From the NCBI RefSeq assembly GCF_963678635.1, contig NC_087065.1:33419679-33483678 (forward strand): a stretch of DNA of 64,000 nt, in the 5' to 3' direction. Position 1 is the first letter of the stretch. Every line of letters starts with the position of its first letter. Source of the stretch: Symsagittifera roscoffensis (lineage: Eukaryota > Xenacoelomorpha > Acoela > Convolutidae). The notes beneath the pieces were generated by a model. That model was not told the origin of the DNA, ran no database searches, and was given only the letters and a program-made list of their open reading frames with translations. Of the stretch, positions 1 to 11,482 are shown one piece after another. Position numbers and translations under genes: made by a program.

Positions 1-280
1 GGAATAATTTAGGTTTCGATTGTTCCCTCTTTTTTGGTGATGATGGAATAATGGGTTTATTTACAGGGATATCATAGACATTGATATCATTACAGGGACA
101 TCATAGACAATAGAATCTGAGTTTTTGGTGGTTTCCATTCTGGTTTAATCGTATTCAATAGATTTTAAACGCTTAGCGTTGACTGCAAAGTCGAGTTTTT
201 TACACTCTGGAGAACACACTTTTGTTCTATCATGAGTTTTGACACACGTAGAAGTTAGTTTGGTCGTGAATGATTTCAAG

Positions 281-562
281 CTATTCTGCAGCGTGTTGGA
301 CTACTTGTTCCTGTTCGATTTCTTTCGTTGTTTTGTTCTCTTGCTTGTGGCCGATCACATTGCAGCAAGTTTTCACACTTTGAACGCTATCGAGAGCGAA
401 TTGTTCTCTATCAATCTTTACTTGAGTATCAGGCGTGGCTTTGTCGAAGCCCAGTAAAATTCCAATATTATGCACCCATGCGAAAACAATTTTCTCGTCG
501 TCTTCTAAGATGGGGGTGGGTTTATTTGTAAGTTGGCGTGACAGGTAGTCTACAAATCCCAT
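281..562 (-). pseudogene. RNase H C-terminal / linker fragment of gypsy pol, copy A
   Basis: The minus-strand reading begins with the MGFVDYLSR motif, which in gypsy-type polyproteins closes the RNase H domain. It continues into the charged linker towards integrase. Copy B has the same segment at 8,619-9,068 with a longer open frame upstream, including the RLTRWADKLFPYDF motif. In copy A a frame break just upstream, near 600, separates that motif from this frame. It is too short and too isolated to be functional. Confidence 0.8.
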
Positions 563-1707
563 AGCCCTACCGGGCGTCTGTTCGACTGAAAAGTCGTACG
601 GAATAATTTGTCAGCCAATCTAGTTAGTCTTGATTGAGTTGTTTAAGCGTAACGGTCGTCTCCTAGAGCTTTATCAATGCTTTATGGTCGGTTTTTTATT
701 TAAATTGGGACCCCAGCAATTAATTTTTACAATGGTCTAACGATCAGACTAATCCTAGCAGTTCTATTTTATCTCAGCTCCATTTGAAAATCGCGATGCG
801 AACGCTATGGTTTTCCAGACACCGTTGTAATTTTGTTCAAGTGAAGCTCCTAGTCCCGTATGCGAAGCGTCCCATTTAACCCTAGTTTCTCTTGATACGT
901 CGAAATGGTGATTCATTACCGCTTTGGAAACTTCTGTTTTTATTTTTTAAAACGCTTTTTGATGTTCTTTCGTCCAGAAAAAAAAATGTTTTTTTTTTGC
1001 ATTGTTTCTAAACGGCGATGAGTGTCATTAATTAGATATGAAATTGTTGAACTGGTTTTTTGATCCCATTAGTGATCTAATGTCTTATGCATTTTGATTC
1101 TTTGAGATTTGTGATTGCGTCGGCTTTGCGTGACATGGGTTTGGTTCCCAGATTGTTTATTTTAAAGTCCAGCCATTCAATCTCATGTGTTAAAAACTTG
1201 CATTTTTCCCATTTGTTGGATAGGCCTTCGTCGTCTATTGTTTTCATTATTTTTAAGACAGTTTTGCTGTGATCGCAGGCTGTTCCAACAGTAGCTATAA
1301 GTGTAACGTCTAGGTATCAGTGTGTGTTTGCTATTTTTCCCACTAATATGTCCATAATACGTTGAAATTTGTTGGGCATGTCAACCAGTCCGTAAAATCC
1401 GGTCTCAAAACGGTATGAGCTTGTAATTTCTCCGCCCACAATAATAAAATTACCTTGGTTACTAGTTTTATAAGACAGTGGAATTTGACTATACGCATAC
1501 TTGAGGTCTAACGATGAGAACCAAACTGAGTTTTCTGATTTTCAAAAAATTGTAAGTGCCACATTGTCTATTAGTTCGAAGAGGTTTGGCATTTGGTATC
1601 GGTTTCTGTGTTTTTTGTTTATTCAATTTTTTTGAGTTGAGGGCCACCTTAACGGATTCATCTCGTTTAACGGTTACAACGATAGGGCTAATAAAAAATT
1701 CCTCTGA

Positions 1708-1998
1708 TCATTTAGTTGGCTTTTGTATATGACCATCTTTCAAAAATTGGTCGACGCATAATTTTACTTTTGGAAGTAAGTGTATTGGGATTCGTTTCCC
1801 TTTTACCTGGATTGGTTTTACTGGGTCTATAAAGTAAGTGTTTACTTTAAAATTCTTAGATCTACCTACTCTAGTAGTAATATTCGGAAGTTGCTCGAAT
1901 AAGTTTTCTGAACTCACATTATTGGGCGTTTTCCGCAGTTGAGTTGGTGAATTCTTCTGATTCGAATTTATTTTCATACTTGAGTAGCAGTACTGCAA
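1708..1998 (-). pseudogene. Pre-RT / RT N-terminal fragment of gypsy pol, copy A
   Basis: This is a minus-strand open segment with the KVKLCVDQFLKDGHI motif, which typically precedes the RT palm in gypsy-like pol genes. Nearly the same peptide is encoded at 3,034-3,300, 4,349-4,615 and 10,100-10,369. Downstream (1,000-1,700) the RT reading continues only across frame breaks. Confidence 0.8.
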
Positions 1999-2116
1999 AG
2001 TTGAACTAGGTAGATTTGGTCTGTTTGTCTGCTTGAAGGGGCGGAAAAATGTGAAACTTTGATACCTAAGTTAGGAAGAATATCGTTTCCCAGTAGATTT
2101 CTTTCAGCTCCCTCTG

Positions 2117-2690
2117 TATGGCCCTCAGAAAAGTTTTAAAAAATTTGATTTTTTGACCGTTCTTGGCTTTTTTTGACAATTACCCTTCCAAATCTGAGAT
2201 ATTTGACCGAATTAAAAAAAAAACCAGGTCGCTTGAATATCTGCTGCATAAGCGGCTACTTGCTTTGTTTTCACTGAGAAAGTTTTGATTCTCGACAATG
2301 CCAAATTTTTGATTTGTTGACCGTTTTTTGGTCTTTTCTCGCTAACTATTCTGCTAAATCTGATATATTAAGTTTAATTGAAACAACAGATTGTTGAAAG
2401 TCCAGCTTCATAACTGGCTATGCCTAGTTTGTCTAAGGAAAAAATAATGGCCTTCAAATCAGTCAAAGTTTGGAAATTTTGACAGTTTTTTGAAAACTTT
2501 ATACGAAAATTGTCCTGCCAATTCTCATGTTGTGTTCAATCAAGAAACCCGGTTATGGGAATCGTCTCCGCTCGAACGGCTACAATCTGCGTTTTGCAGA
2601 AAACAGTTAATGATTTTTGAAAGACTTACAACCGTTTTCTAGAAGGTTTGATCGTTTTTTAGGAATTTTTTATACACTCTGTAAAGAGTT
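2117..2690. repeat. Satellite-like tail with about 160-bp diverged subrepeats
   Basis: Within the tail, related blocks recur around gcggctac (about 2,252), ctggctatgcc (about 2,411) and aacggctacaatc (about 2,574). Each is preceded by a poly-T/gaccgtttt stretch. That gives a subrepeat period near 160 bp with strong divergence. The same tail follows the RT fragment in the units at 3,441-4,000 and 4,756-5,311. It occupies the place where gag and protease should sit in the element. Confidence 0.55.
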
Positions 2691-3033
2691 CCCTTAGAAA
2701 TGTCTTAGTTTTACAACTGCATAAAGCACTGCATGAAGATACGTCAAGGTAATTTTTATCAGATAGTTCACATACCCCTTTGAGCATTCACTGCAAAGAT
2801 TAATAAAAACATGTTTCCTTTCCACCTGCATGACATGATCAAAAAAAGAACTTAACGTATAACGAATAGTCGTTAAATAAGTGCCACATTGTCTATTAGT
2901 TCGAAGAGGTTTGGCATTTGGTATCGGTTTCTGTATTTTTGTTTATTCATTTTTTTGAGTTGAGGGCCACCTTAATGGATTCATCTCGTTTAACGATTAC
3001 AACGATAGGGCTAATAAAAAAGTCGTCCGATCA

Positions 3034-3300
3034 TTAAGTTGGTTTTTCTATATGACCATCTTTCAAAAGTTGGTCGACGCATAATTTTACTTTTGGAAGT
3101 AAGTGTATTGGGATTCGTTTCCCTTTTACCTGGATTGGTTTTACTGGGTCTATAAAGTAAGTGTTTACTTTAAAATTCTTAGATCTACCTACTCTAGTAG
3201 TAATATTCGGAAGATGCTTGAATAAGTTTTCTGCACTCACATTGTTGGGCGTTTTCCGCAGTTGAGTTGGTGAGTTCTTCTGATTCGAATTTATTTTCAT
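3034..3300 (-). pseudogene. Pre-RT fragment of gypsy pol, tandem unit 2
   Basis: An open minus-strand segment of 88 codons encodes the same peptide as 1,708-1,998 and 10,100-10,369, including KVKLCVDQLLKDGHIEKPT. It is an amplified fragment inside the 1.3-kb tandem array, not a gene. Confidence 0.8.
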
Positions 3301-4348
3301 ACTGAGTAGCAGTACTGCAAAGTTGAACTAGGTAGATTTGGTCTGTTTGTCTGCTTGAAGGGGCGGGAAGTTGTGAAACTTTGATACCTAAGTTAGGAAG
3401 AATATCGTTTTGCAGTATATTCCTTTCAGCTCCCTCTGTATGGCCCTCAGAAAAGTTTTAAAAAATTTGATTTTTTGACCGTTTTTGGCTTTTTTCTACA
3501 ATTACCCTTCAAATCTGAGATATTTGACCGAATTTAAAAAAATCAGGTTGCTTGAATATCTGCATAAGCGGCTACTTCCTATGTTTTCACAGAGAAAGTT
3601 TTGATTCTCGACAATGCCAAATTTTTGATTTGTTGACCGTTTTTTGGTCTTTTCTCGCTAACTATTCTGCTAAATCTGATATATTAAGTTTAATTTAAAC
3701 AACAAATTTTTGAAAGTCCAGCTTCATAACTGGCTATGCCTAGTTTGTCTAAGGAAAAATTAATGGACTTTAAATCAGTCAAAGTTTGGAAGTTTTGACA
3801 GTTTTTTGAAAACTTTATACGAAAATTGTCCTGCCAATTCTCATGTTGTTCAATGAAGAAACCCGGTTATGGGAATCGTCTCCGCTCGAACGGCTACAAT
3901 CTGCGTTTTGCAGAAAACAGTTAATGATTTTTGAAAGACTTACAACCGTTTTCTAGAAGGTTTGATCGTTTTTTAGGAATTTTTTATACACTCTGTAAAG
4001 AGTTCCCTTAGAAATGTCTTAGTTAAACAACTGCATAAAGCACTGCATGAAGATACGTCAAGGTAATTTTTATCAGATAGTTCACATACCCCTTTGAGCA
4101 TTCACTGCAAAGATTAATAAAAACATGTTTCCTTTCCACCTGCATGACATGATCAAAAAAAGAACTTAACGTATAACGAATAGTCGTAAAATAAGTGCCA
4201 CATTGTCTATTAGTTCGAAGAGGTTTGGCATTTGGTATCGGTTTCTGTATTTTTGTTTATTCATTTTTTTGAGTTGAGGGCCACCTTAATGGATTCATCT
4301 CGTTTAACGATTACAACGATAGGGCTAATAAAAAAAGTCGTCCGATCA

Positions 4349-4615
4349 TTAAGTTGGTTTTTCTATATGACCATCTTTCAAAAGTTGGTCGACGCATAAT
4401 TTTACTTTTGGAAGTAAGTGTATTGGGATTCGTTTCCCTTTTACCTGGATTGGTTTTACTGGGTCTATAAAGTAAGTGTTTACTTTAAAATTCTTAGATC
4501 TACCTACTCTAGTAGTAATATTCGGAAGATGCTTGAATAAGTTTTCTGCACTCACATTGTTGGGCGTTTTCCGCAGTTGAGTTGGTGAGTTCTTCTGATT
4601 CGAACTTATTTTCAT
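4349..4615 (-). pseudogene. Pre-RT fragment of gypsy pol, tandem unit 3
   Basis: It is the same 88-codon segment as in unit 2, differing by only a residue or so near the start. No complete RT follows, because the unit switches to copied sequence at about 4,195. Confidence 0.8.
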
Positions 4616-5311
4616 ACTGAGTAGCAGTACTGCAAAGTTGAACTAGGTAGATTTGGTCTGTTTGTCTGCTTGAAGGGGCGGGAAGTTGTGAAACTTTGAT
4701 ACCTAAGTTAGGAAGAATATCGTTTTCCAGTAGATTTCTTTCAGCTCCCTCTGTATGGCCCTCAGAAAAGTTTTAAAAAATTTGATTTTTTGACCGTTTT
4801 TGGCTTTTTTCTACAATTACCCTTCCAAATCTGAGATATTTGACCGAATTAAAAAAAATCAGGTTGCTTGAATATCTGCATAAGCGGCTACTTCCTATGT
4901 TTTCACAGAGAAAGTTTTGATTCTCGACAATGCCAAATTTTTGATTTGTTGACCGTTTTTTGGTCTTTTCTCGCTAACTATTCTGCTAAATCTGATATAT
5001 TAAGTTTAATTTGAACAACAAATTTTTGAAAGTCCAGCTTCATAACTGGCTATGCCTAGTTTGTCTAAGGAAAAATTAATGGCCTTTAAATCAGTCAAAG
5101 TTTGGAAGTTTTGACAGTTTTTCGAAAACTTTATACGAAAATTGTCCTGCCAATTCTCATGTTGTATTCAATCAAGAAACCCGGTTATGGGAATAGTCTC
5201 CGCTCGAACGACTACAATCTGCGTTTTGCAGAAAACAGTTATTGATTTTGGAAAGACTTACGACCGTTTTCTAGAAGGTTTGATCGTTTTTTAGGAATTT
5301 TTTATACACTC

Positions 5312-5630
5312 TGTAAAGAGTTCCCTCAGAAATGTCTTAGTTAAACAACTAAGGTACGGAGGTTAAAATCAATAAGGTATCAAGAGGGTTATAACTACGC
5401 TAACTAATTCTTAAAGTTAGAATGAAACGAAGTTGAAAGATCAGTTGAATTAAATTGGTCAAGTTGTTAAAAATGGAAACTTAACTAACAAATGAACAAT
5501 GGCTGTCCAAAAGCTAAATCGCGTTTGCCAGGTACTAAATCAGTGACGTAAAAGCCCTAACACAATTGTTGCAAAGCAGCACTGCATAAAGATACGTCAA
5601 GGTAATTTTTATCAGATATTTCACATACCC
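5312..5630 (-). repeat. LTR-like end, left copy (3' end of element B)
   Basis: About 310 bp match 11,910-12,232 in the same orientation with scattered substitutions and small indels. Shared landmarks are acaactaaggtacggagg and aacaaatgaacaa. The pair flanks an ordered gag-pol remnant, as LTRs do. I could not define the exact TG...CA termini or a target-site duplication. Shortened versions lacking about 230 internal bp occur at about 2,680-2,760 and 4,000-4,080. Confidence 0.6.
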
Positions 5631-5639
5631 CTTTGAGCA

Positions 5640-6008
5640 TTTACTGCAAAGATTAATAAAAACATTTTTCCTTTCCATCTGCATGACATGATCAAAAAAA
5701 GAACTTAACGTATAACGAATAGTCGTAAAATAAAACAAAGTTTTAGCACCGGTATAGATAAAAAAAACAGCTTGAATGCCGACAAGTCCAAACTACTTAA
5801 CTCAAACGTACAACTAAATGTCAACACAAAAATTTTGCACTAAGTTATATTAATGTAAGAGTTCCAAACTCGGACTATAAGAAAAATAAACGGTAAGAGT
5901 ACTATAAGAAGCCACGAGAACAGAAAAGTGTACTAAAAAATTTAAGCGGCCGAGTTTTTAAAGTCTTTGAAATTTAACTAATTAGGTTCTCTTAGCCTTT
6001 TGAGTAGA
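5640..6008. other. Non-coding 3' region of element B
   Basis: This is AT-rich sequence between the left LTR-like end and the end of the pol C-terminal frame. Part of it (5,630-5,740) also occurs at the ends of the 1.3-kb tandem units. I see no gene or structural RNA here. Confidence 0.4.
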
Positions 6009-7400
6009 CTATACTCTTAGTTCAATCCTGCTCATGGGGCGTCCCAATAAGCCAATGATGTCTGCGATAGAATCACGGTGAATCCACTGTTCCACCGGGG
6101 CCAGGCTTACTTCCGAATGATGCGATGGGGCATCTGAAGGGCTAAATGAGACCGCCGCGACGTATGAATTAAAGGTATTTCTTCTAGGTGAGTTTTGGCA
6201 AGCAGTCGAGCCGGAACTTGTGTATGCATCTCGAGGCGATGCCAAGTCCACCATACTGGTGGTCAAGGGTACTTCCTCCACTGTGACTGCCTCTAATGGG
6301 TCAGTTCTTGGTGTGATTATCGGCGATGAGTCAAACTCTCCAGGTCGGTCGTCAGATTCGCCTTCAACTAAGCTTGTAAAGACTTTCTCCGCCAGGAGGT
6401 GCGGCGACTGTCTCGAACGTAGGGGTGTAGTGTTATATCTGACTAGGTCAGAATGCTTTTTCGGTGGAGGTGAGTGTATTGGAGACGAAGCCTCTCTCTT
6501 GGCTGCCTCTGAAGCTTTTTCCGACATGAAAGTGATGCGTTTCGATTTCATTGCTACCGGGCTTGAAGCTTTAGTTGAAGTTGTCGGGTTGGGAGGCGTG
6601 ATATCTAAGTCGATAATTTTTGGCGGTATTGGCTTAAAGCTGGAGGCAATGATCGGTTTTTTAGGAACTGGCTGTTCGACTTGAATTGGCGAGATGATTG
6701 TTGTGTTCGTGTCAGATGCTGCCTGATCAATAGTAATTGGTGATCCAACTTTTTCAGTGCTGCTCGATACTAACTTAGCAGTCGAGATTGTTGAAGGTGT
6801 TGTTATGTCGATAGTGGGGCTCAGTTGTTCAAGTTTTGGTATTTCGTTCTTCCTGTCTGGAGAGGATTGAGACGTCGAAGTGCGAAGAGTTTCCTGGATT
6901 TTGTTCAGAACTTGGAGATCACTCGATTCATCACCAGACGAAACATCTTAGATTGGCTGGTTGTTAGGTCCTGTAGGTGAATCGAGAATGGTAACGATTT
7001 TTTTCCGATTCTGGTCGTGACAATTCTGGGTCAAGGGTTACTCGCAATCTCGCTTTTTCAACCCCCTCTTCTCTTAGAAGTGTTTCTGTTGAGCTGTACA
7101 TTGCGGGATTCTTGCGGGCAATGTCTAGCTCTTCAATTGTCGCCTCTTTATTTTGGGCGACTTGACTTTTCTAGAGCTCTTGAAGGCCATTTTTCTAGAA
7201 GTTGTTCTGGGGCCCTTTGTAGCGTAAAACTTCAGAAGCTGGTCCTTCTTTCTGGGACTCACTAGTTTTCTGGGAAGGTCGGCTTTATCTGTCTTTATGG
7301 TTTGATTAAACTTATGTAAAATTTTTCCGCTTTTAAGTGTTACCGTATGTTCAGATTCTCTAATGGTTTCATCCGTGAGTTTTTTGTAGTATGGGTCATG
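6009..7400 (-). pseudogene. C-terminal extension of gypsy pol (Ser/Pro/Thr-rich), frameshifted
   Basis: The longest clean segment is 6,009 to about 6,947 on the minus strand. It is open past the first methionine at 6,551 and is rich in S, P, T and E, ending PMSRIELRV. Upstream, 6,980-7,400 still reads as protein only if frames are switched. One frame gives KLTDETIRESEHTVTLKSGK, and another gives a segment with ARKNPAMYSSTETLL. Such tails follow integrase in this retrotransposon type. I infer that this is the end of pol rather than an independent gene. An adjacent host or env-like ORF is less likely because the frame runs on from integrase. Confidence 0.6.
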
Positions 7401-8198
7401 TTTTTTTTTATATTTTGAACTCTACGAAATACTGATATCTTTGGCTGGTTGTCAGTTTTTCGTAGAGTTGGTGTATACACTGAGATGGTGTATTCGGTTT
7501 TATCAGTCCTAATACACTGAGTGAATACACTGAGATGGTGTATTTGGTTTTATCAGTCCTAATGCGGCTCGTTTCTGAGCTTTTCCCAATACTCTTATAG
7601 GCGATCCTGCACTTGTAAGACGTATTTTGTTGCATTGGAAAATTCATCCGATGATGAATCAAATCTGTCAGTTTTGGCGTCTTCAATGTGATCCGCCACC
7701 AGAATAAAGATTAAGATAATGTTATGTTCATGGCAAAACTCTTTAACTTCCTTGGCTATGAATGCGGACCCTTGCTCTGCTCGGATATCTCGTGGGATAC
7801 CGTGTAATGTTAAGTAATTTTTTAGGATGTTTATTTAAGTTCTTGCTGATGTGCTGGAAGTAATTTGAGCTGATGGGAATTTAGAGAAACGGTCAAAGCA
7901 TATACTAAGATGTATTTTTTTGTTCCCCACACAACTGCTGTCCGGCGAAATTTAGTTCCATGTCTTCATTTGGCTCGACTAGTGGAAGGAGTTTTCCGAT
8001 TTGTGAAGTAGCTATTAAGAGTTTTAGATTCTTACCGGCCTTGGCGCATTCAATACAGTTCTCCGCATGTACTTGAATTTCTCGGTAGATTTTTGGCCAC
8101 CATGCATATTGGAGAGATAGCCTTTTCATAGCGAATTTTCCTGAGGGCGCCTCCTGTAAGCGTGATATTATGGGTGTTCTCAAACAGGCTGGAATCAC
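7401..8198 (-). pseudogene. Integrase of gypsy element B, inactivated
   Basis: On the minus strand, 7,905-8,198 encodes the integrase zinc-binding region (CIECAKAGKNLK) and the start of the catalytic core. The first expected core aspartate is replaced (MELNFAG, where the family has a D before FAG). In 7,690-7,800 the second core block reads IRAEQGSAF, with E where the family has the catalytic D, and then VADH. The core is interrupted by frame changes. A 50-bp internal duplication sits at 7,472-7,563. Altered catalytic residues plus frame breaks make it non-functional. Confidence 0.75.
7472..7563. repeat. Short tandem duplication inside the integrase remnant
   Basis: About 40 bp (atacactgagatggtgtatt, then cggttttatcagtccta) occur twice, about 52 bp apart, with one or two differences. 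The duplication lies in the dead integrase region and explains part of the frame damage. Confidence 0.75.
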
Positions 8199-8618
8199 TA
8201 AGCGTCCGTCAAAATATAAGCAGCCTGCGTTACTGTGTAGGTTATCTATGTATTTTTTCTAATAATTTCCCAATTGAGCAATATCTTGCTTTCTATTTTC
8301 GGAGATGGCTTTTAAAATCTTATTCAGTATAATGTCTTTATGTTCACAACGCCATTAAATTAGTGTCGATTTTTTCTGGCCATTTAAAAGGGAATAATTT
8401 AGGTTTCGGTTGTTCCTTCTTTTTGGTGATGATGGAATAATGGGTTTATTTACAGGGATATCATAGACATTGTTATCATTACAGGGACATCATAGACAAT
8501 AGTATCTGAGTTTTTGGTGGTTTCCATTCTGGTTTAATCGTATTTGTTAGATTTTAAACGCTTAGCGTTGACTGCAAAGTCGAGTTTTTTACACTCTGGA
8601 GAACACACTTCTGTTCTA

Positions 8619-9068
8619 TTATGAGTTTTGACACCCGTAGAAATTTGTTTGGTCGTGAATGATTTCAAGCCGTTCTGCAGCGTGTTGGATTACTTGTTCC
8701 CGTTCGATTTCTTTCGTTGTTTTGTTCTCTTGCTTGTGGCCGATCACATTGCAGCAAGTTTTCACACTTTGAACGCTATCGAGAGCGAATTGTTCTCTAT
8801 CAACCTTTACTTGAGTATCAGGCGTGGCTTTGTCGAAGCCCAGTAAAATTCCAAATTTGTGCACCCATGCAAAAACAGTTTTCTCGTCGTCTTCTAAGAT
8901 GGGGGTGGGTTTATTTGTAAGGCGGCGTGACAGGTAGTCTACCAATCCCATAGCCCTACCGGGCGTCTGTTCGACTGAAAAGTCGTACGGGAATAATTTG
9001 TCAGCCCATCTAGTTAGTCTTGATTGAGTTGTTTTAGGGTAACGGTCGTCTCTTAGAGCTCCCATCAA
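8619..9068 (-). pseudogene. RNase H fragment of gypsy element B
   Basis: This 149-codon minus-strand segment contains RLTRWADKLFPYDF, then EQTPGRAMGLVDYLSR, which mark the C-terminal part of gypsy-type RNase H, and then the linker to integrase. It is the best-preserved coding piece of the element. Upstream frames towards RT are interrupted. Confidence 0.85.
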
Positions 9069-10369
9069 TGCTTTATGGTCGGTTTTTTATTTAAATTGGG
9101 ACCCCAGCAATTAATTTTTACAATGGTCTAACGATCAGACTAATCCTAGCAGTTCGATTTTATCTCAGCTCCATTTGAAAAACGCGATGCGAATGCTATG
9201 GTTTTCCAGACACCGTTGTAATTTTGTTCAAGTGAAGCTCCTAGTCCCGTATGCGAAGCGTCCCATTTAACCCTAGTTTCTCTTGATACATCGAAATGGT
9301 GATTCATGACCGCTTTGGAAATTTCTGTTTTTATTTATTAAAACGCTTTTTGATGTTCTTTCGTCCAGAAAAAAAAATGTTTTTTTTTTGCATTATGTTT
9401 CTAAACGGCGATGAGTGTCATTAATTAGATATGAAATTGTTGAACTGGTTTTTTGATCTCATTAGTGATCTAATGTCTTATGCATTTTGATTCTTTGAGA
9501 TTTGTGATTGCGTCGGCTTTGCGTGACATGGGTTTGGTTCCCAGATTGTTTATTTTAAAGTCCAGCCATTCAATCTCATGTGTTAAAAACTTGTATTTTT
9601 CCCATTTGTTGAATAGGCCTTCGTCGTCTATTGTTTTAATTATTTTTAAGACAGTTTTGCTGTGATCGCAGGCTGTTCCAACAGTAGCTATAAGTGTAAC
9701 GTCTAGGTATCAGTGTGTGTTTGCTATTTTCCCCACTAATATGTTCATAATACGTTGAAATTTGTTGGGCATGTCACCCAGTCCGTAGAATCCGGTCTCA
9801 AAACGGTATGAGCTTGTAATTTCTCCGCCCACAATATTAAAATTACCTTGGTTACTATTTTGATAAGACAGTGGAATTTGACTATACGCATACTTGAGGT
9901 CTAACGATGAGAACCAAACTGAGTTTTCTGATTTTCAAAAAATTGTAAGTGCCACATTGTCTATTAGTTCGAAGAGGTTTGGCATTTGGTATCGGTTTCT
10001 GTATTTTTGTTTATTCAATTTTTTTGAGTTGAGGGCCACCTTAATGGATTCATCTCGTTTAACGATTACAACGATAGGGCTAATAAAAAAGTCCTCCGAT
10101 CATTTAGTTGGTTTTTCTATATGACCATCTTTCAAAAGTTGGTCGACGCAAAATTTTATTTTTGGAAGTAAGTGTTTTGGGATTCGTTTCCCTTTTACCT
10201 GGATTGGTTTTACTGGGTCTATAAAGTAAGTGTTTACTTTAAAATTCTTAGATCTACCTACTCTAGTAGTAATATTCGGAAGATGCCTGAATAAGTTTTC
10301 TGCACTCACATTGTTGGGCGTTTTCCGCAGTTGAGTTGTTGAGTTCTTCTGATTCGAATTTATTTTCAT
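9069..10369 (-). pseudogene. Reverse transcriptase of gypsy element B, inactivated
   Basis: On the minus strand the pre-RT segment is open at 10,369-10,100 and is followed at once by a stop. RT sequence continues with ISPIVVIVKRDESIKVALNS, LDLKYAYSQIPL and YRFETGFYGLGDMPNKFQ. The catalytic box, normally YxDD in LTR retrotransposons, reads YLDV near 9,700 and is preceded by a TGA. Several stops and frameshifts follow. The palm is recognisable but cannot be active. Confidence 0.85.
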
Positions 10370-10575
10370 ACTGAGTAGCAGTACTGCAAAGTTGAACTAG
10401 GTAGATTTGGTCTGTTTGTCTGCTTGAAGGGGTGAAGAAATTGTGAAACTTTGATACCCAAGTTAGGAAGAATATCGTTTCCCAGTAGATTTCTTTCAGC
10501 TCCCTCTGTAATGAATAGCTTCTGATCGTCAGCTGAACATTTGTTTGACTGGATTTTTATAGCTACTCTTCTCAT
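10366..10575 (-). pseudogene. Aspartic protease C-terminal fragment of gypsy pol
   Basis: This short open minus-strand segment contains NLLGNDILPNLGI, the conserved end of retropepsin-like proteases in gypsy elements. The Asp-containing catalytic region should lie between here and 10,825, but no continuous frame is visible. Confidence 0.7.
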
Positions 10576-10824
10576 GACATTTTTGATGCTGCTGAATCCT
10601 TGATAAACATGTTTTGTGGTATGATCAACTGGTTCTTTTTTTACGAAGCGGTTTCTGATCTTGTAGATCGTTTAGATCTCTTCATAAATGATACTGGACT
10701 GGCTGATCTATTTGGATTTCTGTTTCAATTGGGTTGTTATCTCCCAGTGATACTCTTAATATTATCTTTATTTCTTGGCCTTTTTGAGACAGTACTGTTC
10801 GATTGCCGTCTTCTACTCTGTCCC

Positions 10825-11058
10825 TTATGTTGATTTGTTTTCTTCGCCTATTGCCATTATTCTGAAGTCATCGAAATTGACCTGAAACTCTGGCTCAGCA
10901 TTGGTATCTTGGTGTTGGCTTGTTCCTTCAGCCTCTGTATTAGTTTGTTCGACTACATTCGTTTGGACTTGTTGTCTTCCAGTGCTCCTGCAGTGTTTTG
11001 CGAAGTTTCCATTTAGTCCGCAGTTGTTACATGACCTTTCTCTGGCTGGGCATACCAT
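10825..11058 (-). pseudogene. Gag nucleocapsid (zinc knuckle) fragment
   Basis: The minus-strand frame contains CNNCGLNGNFAKHC. A retroviral-type knuckle is C-x2-C-x4-H-x4-C, and here the histidine position is N, so the knuckle is probably damaged. The Q/T/E-rich segment that follows is typical of the spacer between gag and protease. Confidence 0.7.
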
Positions 11059-11116
11059 GAGATGTCCTTCTTAAATATTCGTCCACAATTTTGGCACTTC
11101 TCAGTTTCTGTTATGT

Positions 11117-11482
11117 TTAAGATTGGTTCGTTTTAAAATTCGTGTTTCTATGTGAGAAATATGCTGCTGGAGTGTTTACATACTGTTGGTGTATTCGGGT
11201 TCCCGTTTCGTGAACTAAAACGTAAGCTAGTACGAGTTCGGAAATTGAATATTCAATACATAGTTTCAGTTGTATTTCTATCTTCCTCATGATTATTATG
11301 AAAGCTTCCCTCACCAGCTCTGCCTTCAAATGACTGAAACTACAGTTTTTTGCTAGAATTTCGTGAAATTTTTCGAGGCTTTCGTTGTCCTTTTGGCGTC
11401 TGCTAAAAAAAGTTGAAGCGCTCGTAAATAAAGTTAGATCCTGATGTAAATGTTGTTTTGAGCAACTGCCAAAGTTCGGCAA
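11117..11482 (-). pseudogene. Gag capsid-like fragment
   Basis: The minus-strand frame carries FFSRRQKDNESLEKFHEIL and a helical stretch ending in VHETGTRIHQQYV. This pattern is typical of gag of invertebrate gypsy-like elements (retrotrans_gag type). It is truncated at its N-terminus, and 11,483-11,909 holds only broken gag-leader sequence. Confidence 0.7.

Larger units (their letters stand above)
1..2116 (-). mobile_element. Ty3/gypsy-like retrotransposon remnant, copy A (cut by window edge)
   Basis: This stretch reads on the minus strand as RT followed by RNase H and then the start of the RNase H-integrase spacer. It matches 8,391-10,508 almost base for base at an offset of about 8,390, so it is a second copy of the same pol segment. 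The reading frame is broken by stops and frameshifts. The conserved tail of the RNase H region (MGFVDYLSR, minus strand near 550-562) and the pre-RT segment ending in KDGHIQKPTK (near 1,708) are recognisable. Its downstream half, including integrase, would lie left of position 1. It is a dead fragment. Confidence 0.85.
1556..5311 (-). repeat. Tandem array of about 1.3-kb units (RT fragment plus satellite-like tail), three units
   Basis: Units begin at about 1,556, 2,881 and 4,195, with spacings of roughly 1,325 and 1,314 bp. Each begins at the same gtgccacattg point inside the RT fragment, runs through the pre-RT coding remnant, then enters a non-coding tail of about 560 bp. The first two units end in a shortened LTR-like segment of about 190 bp. 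The third runs into the longer LTR-like copy at 5,312. Units 2 and 3 are nearly identical, so the amplification looks recent relative to the decay of the element. Confidence 0.85.

Noticed and set aside
6220-6684. 154-residue plus-strand open frame
   Set aside because: It is antisense to the Ser/Pro-rich gypsy pol tail, which has better coding character and continues from integrase on the minus strand.
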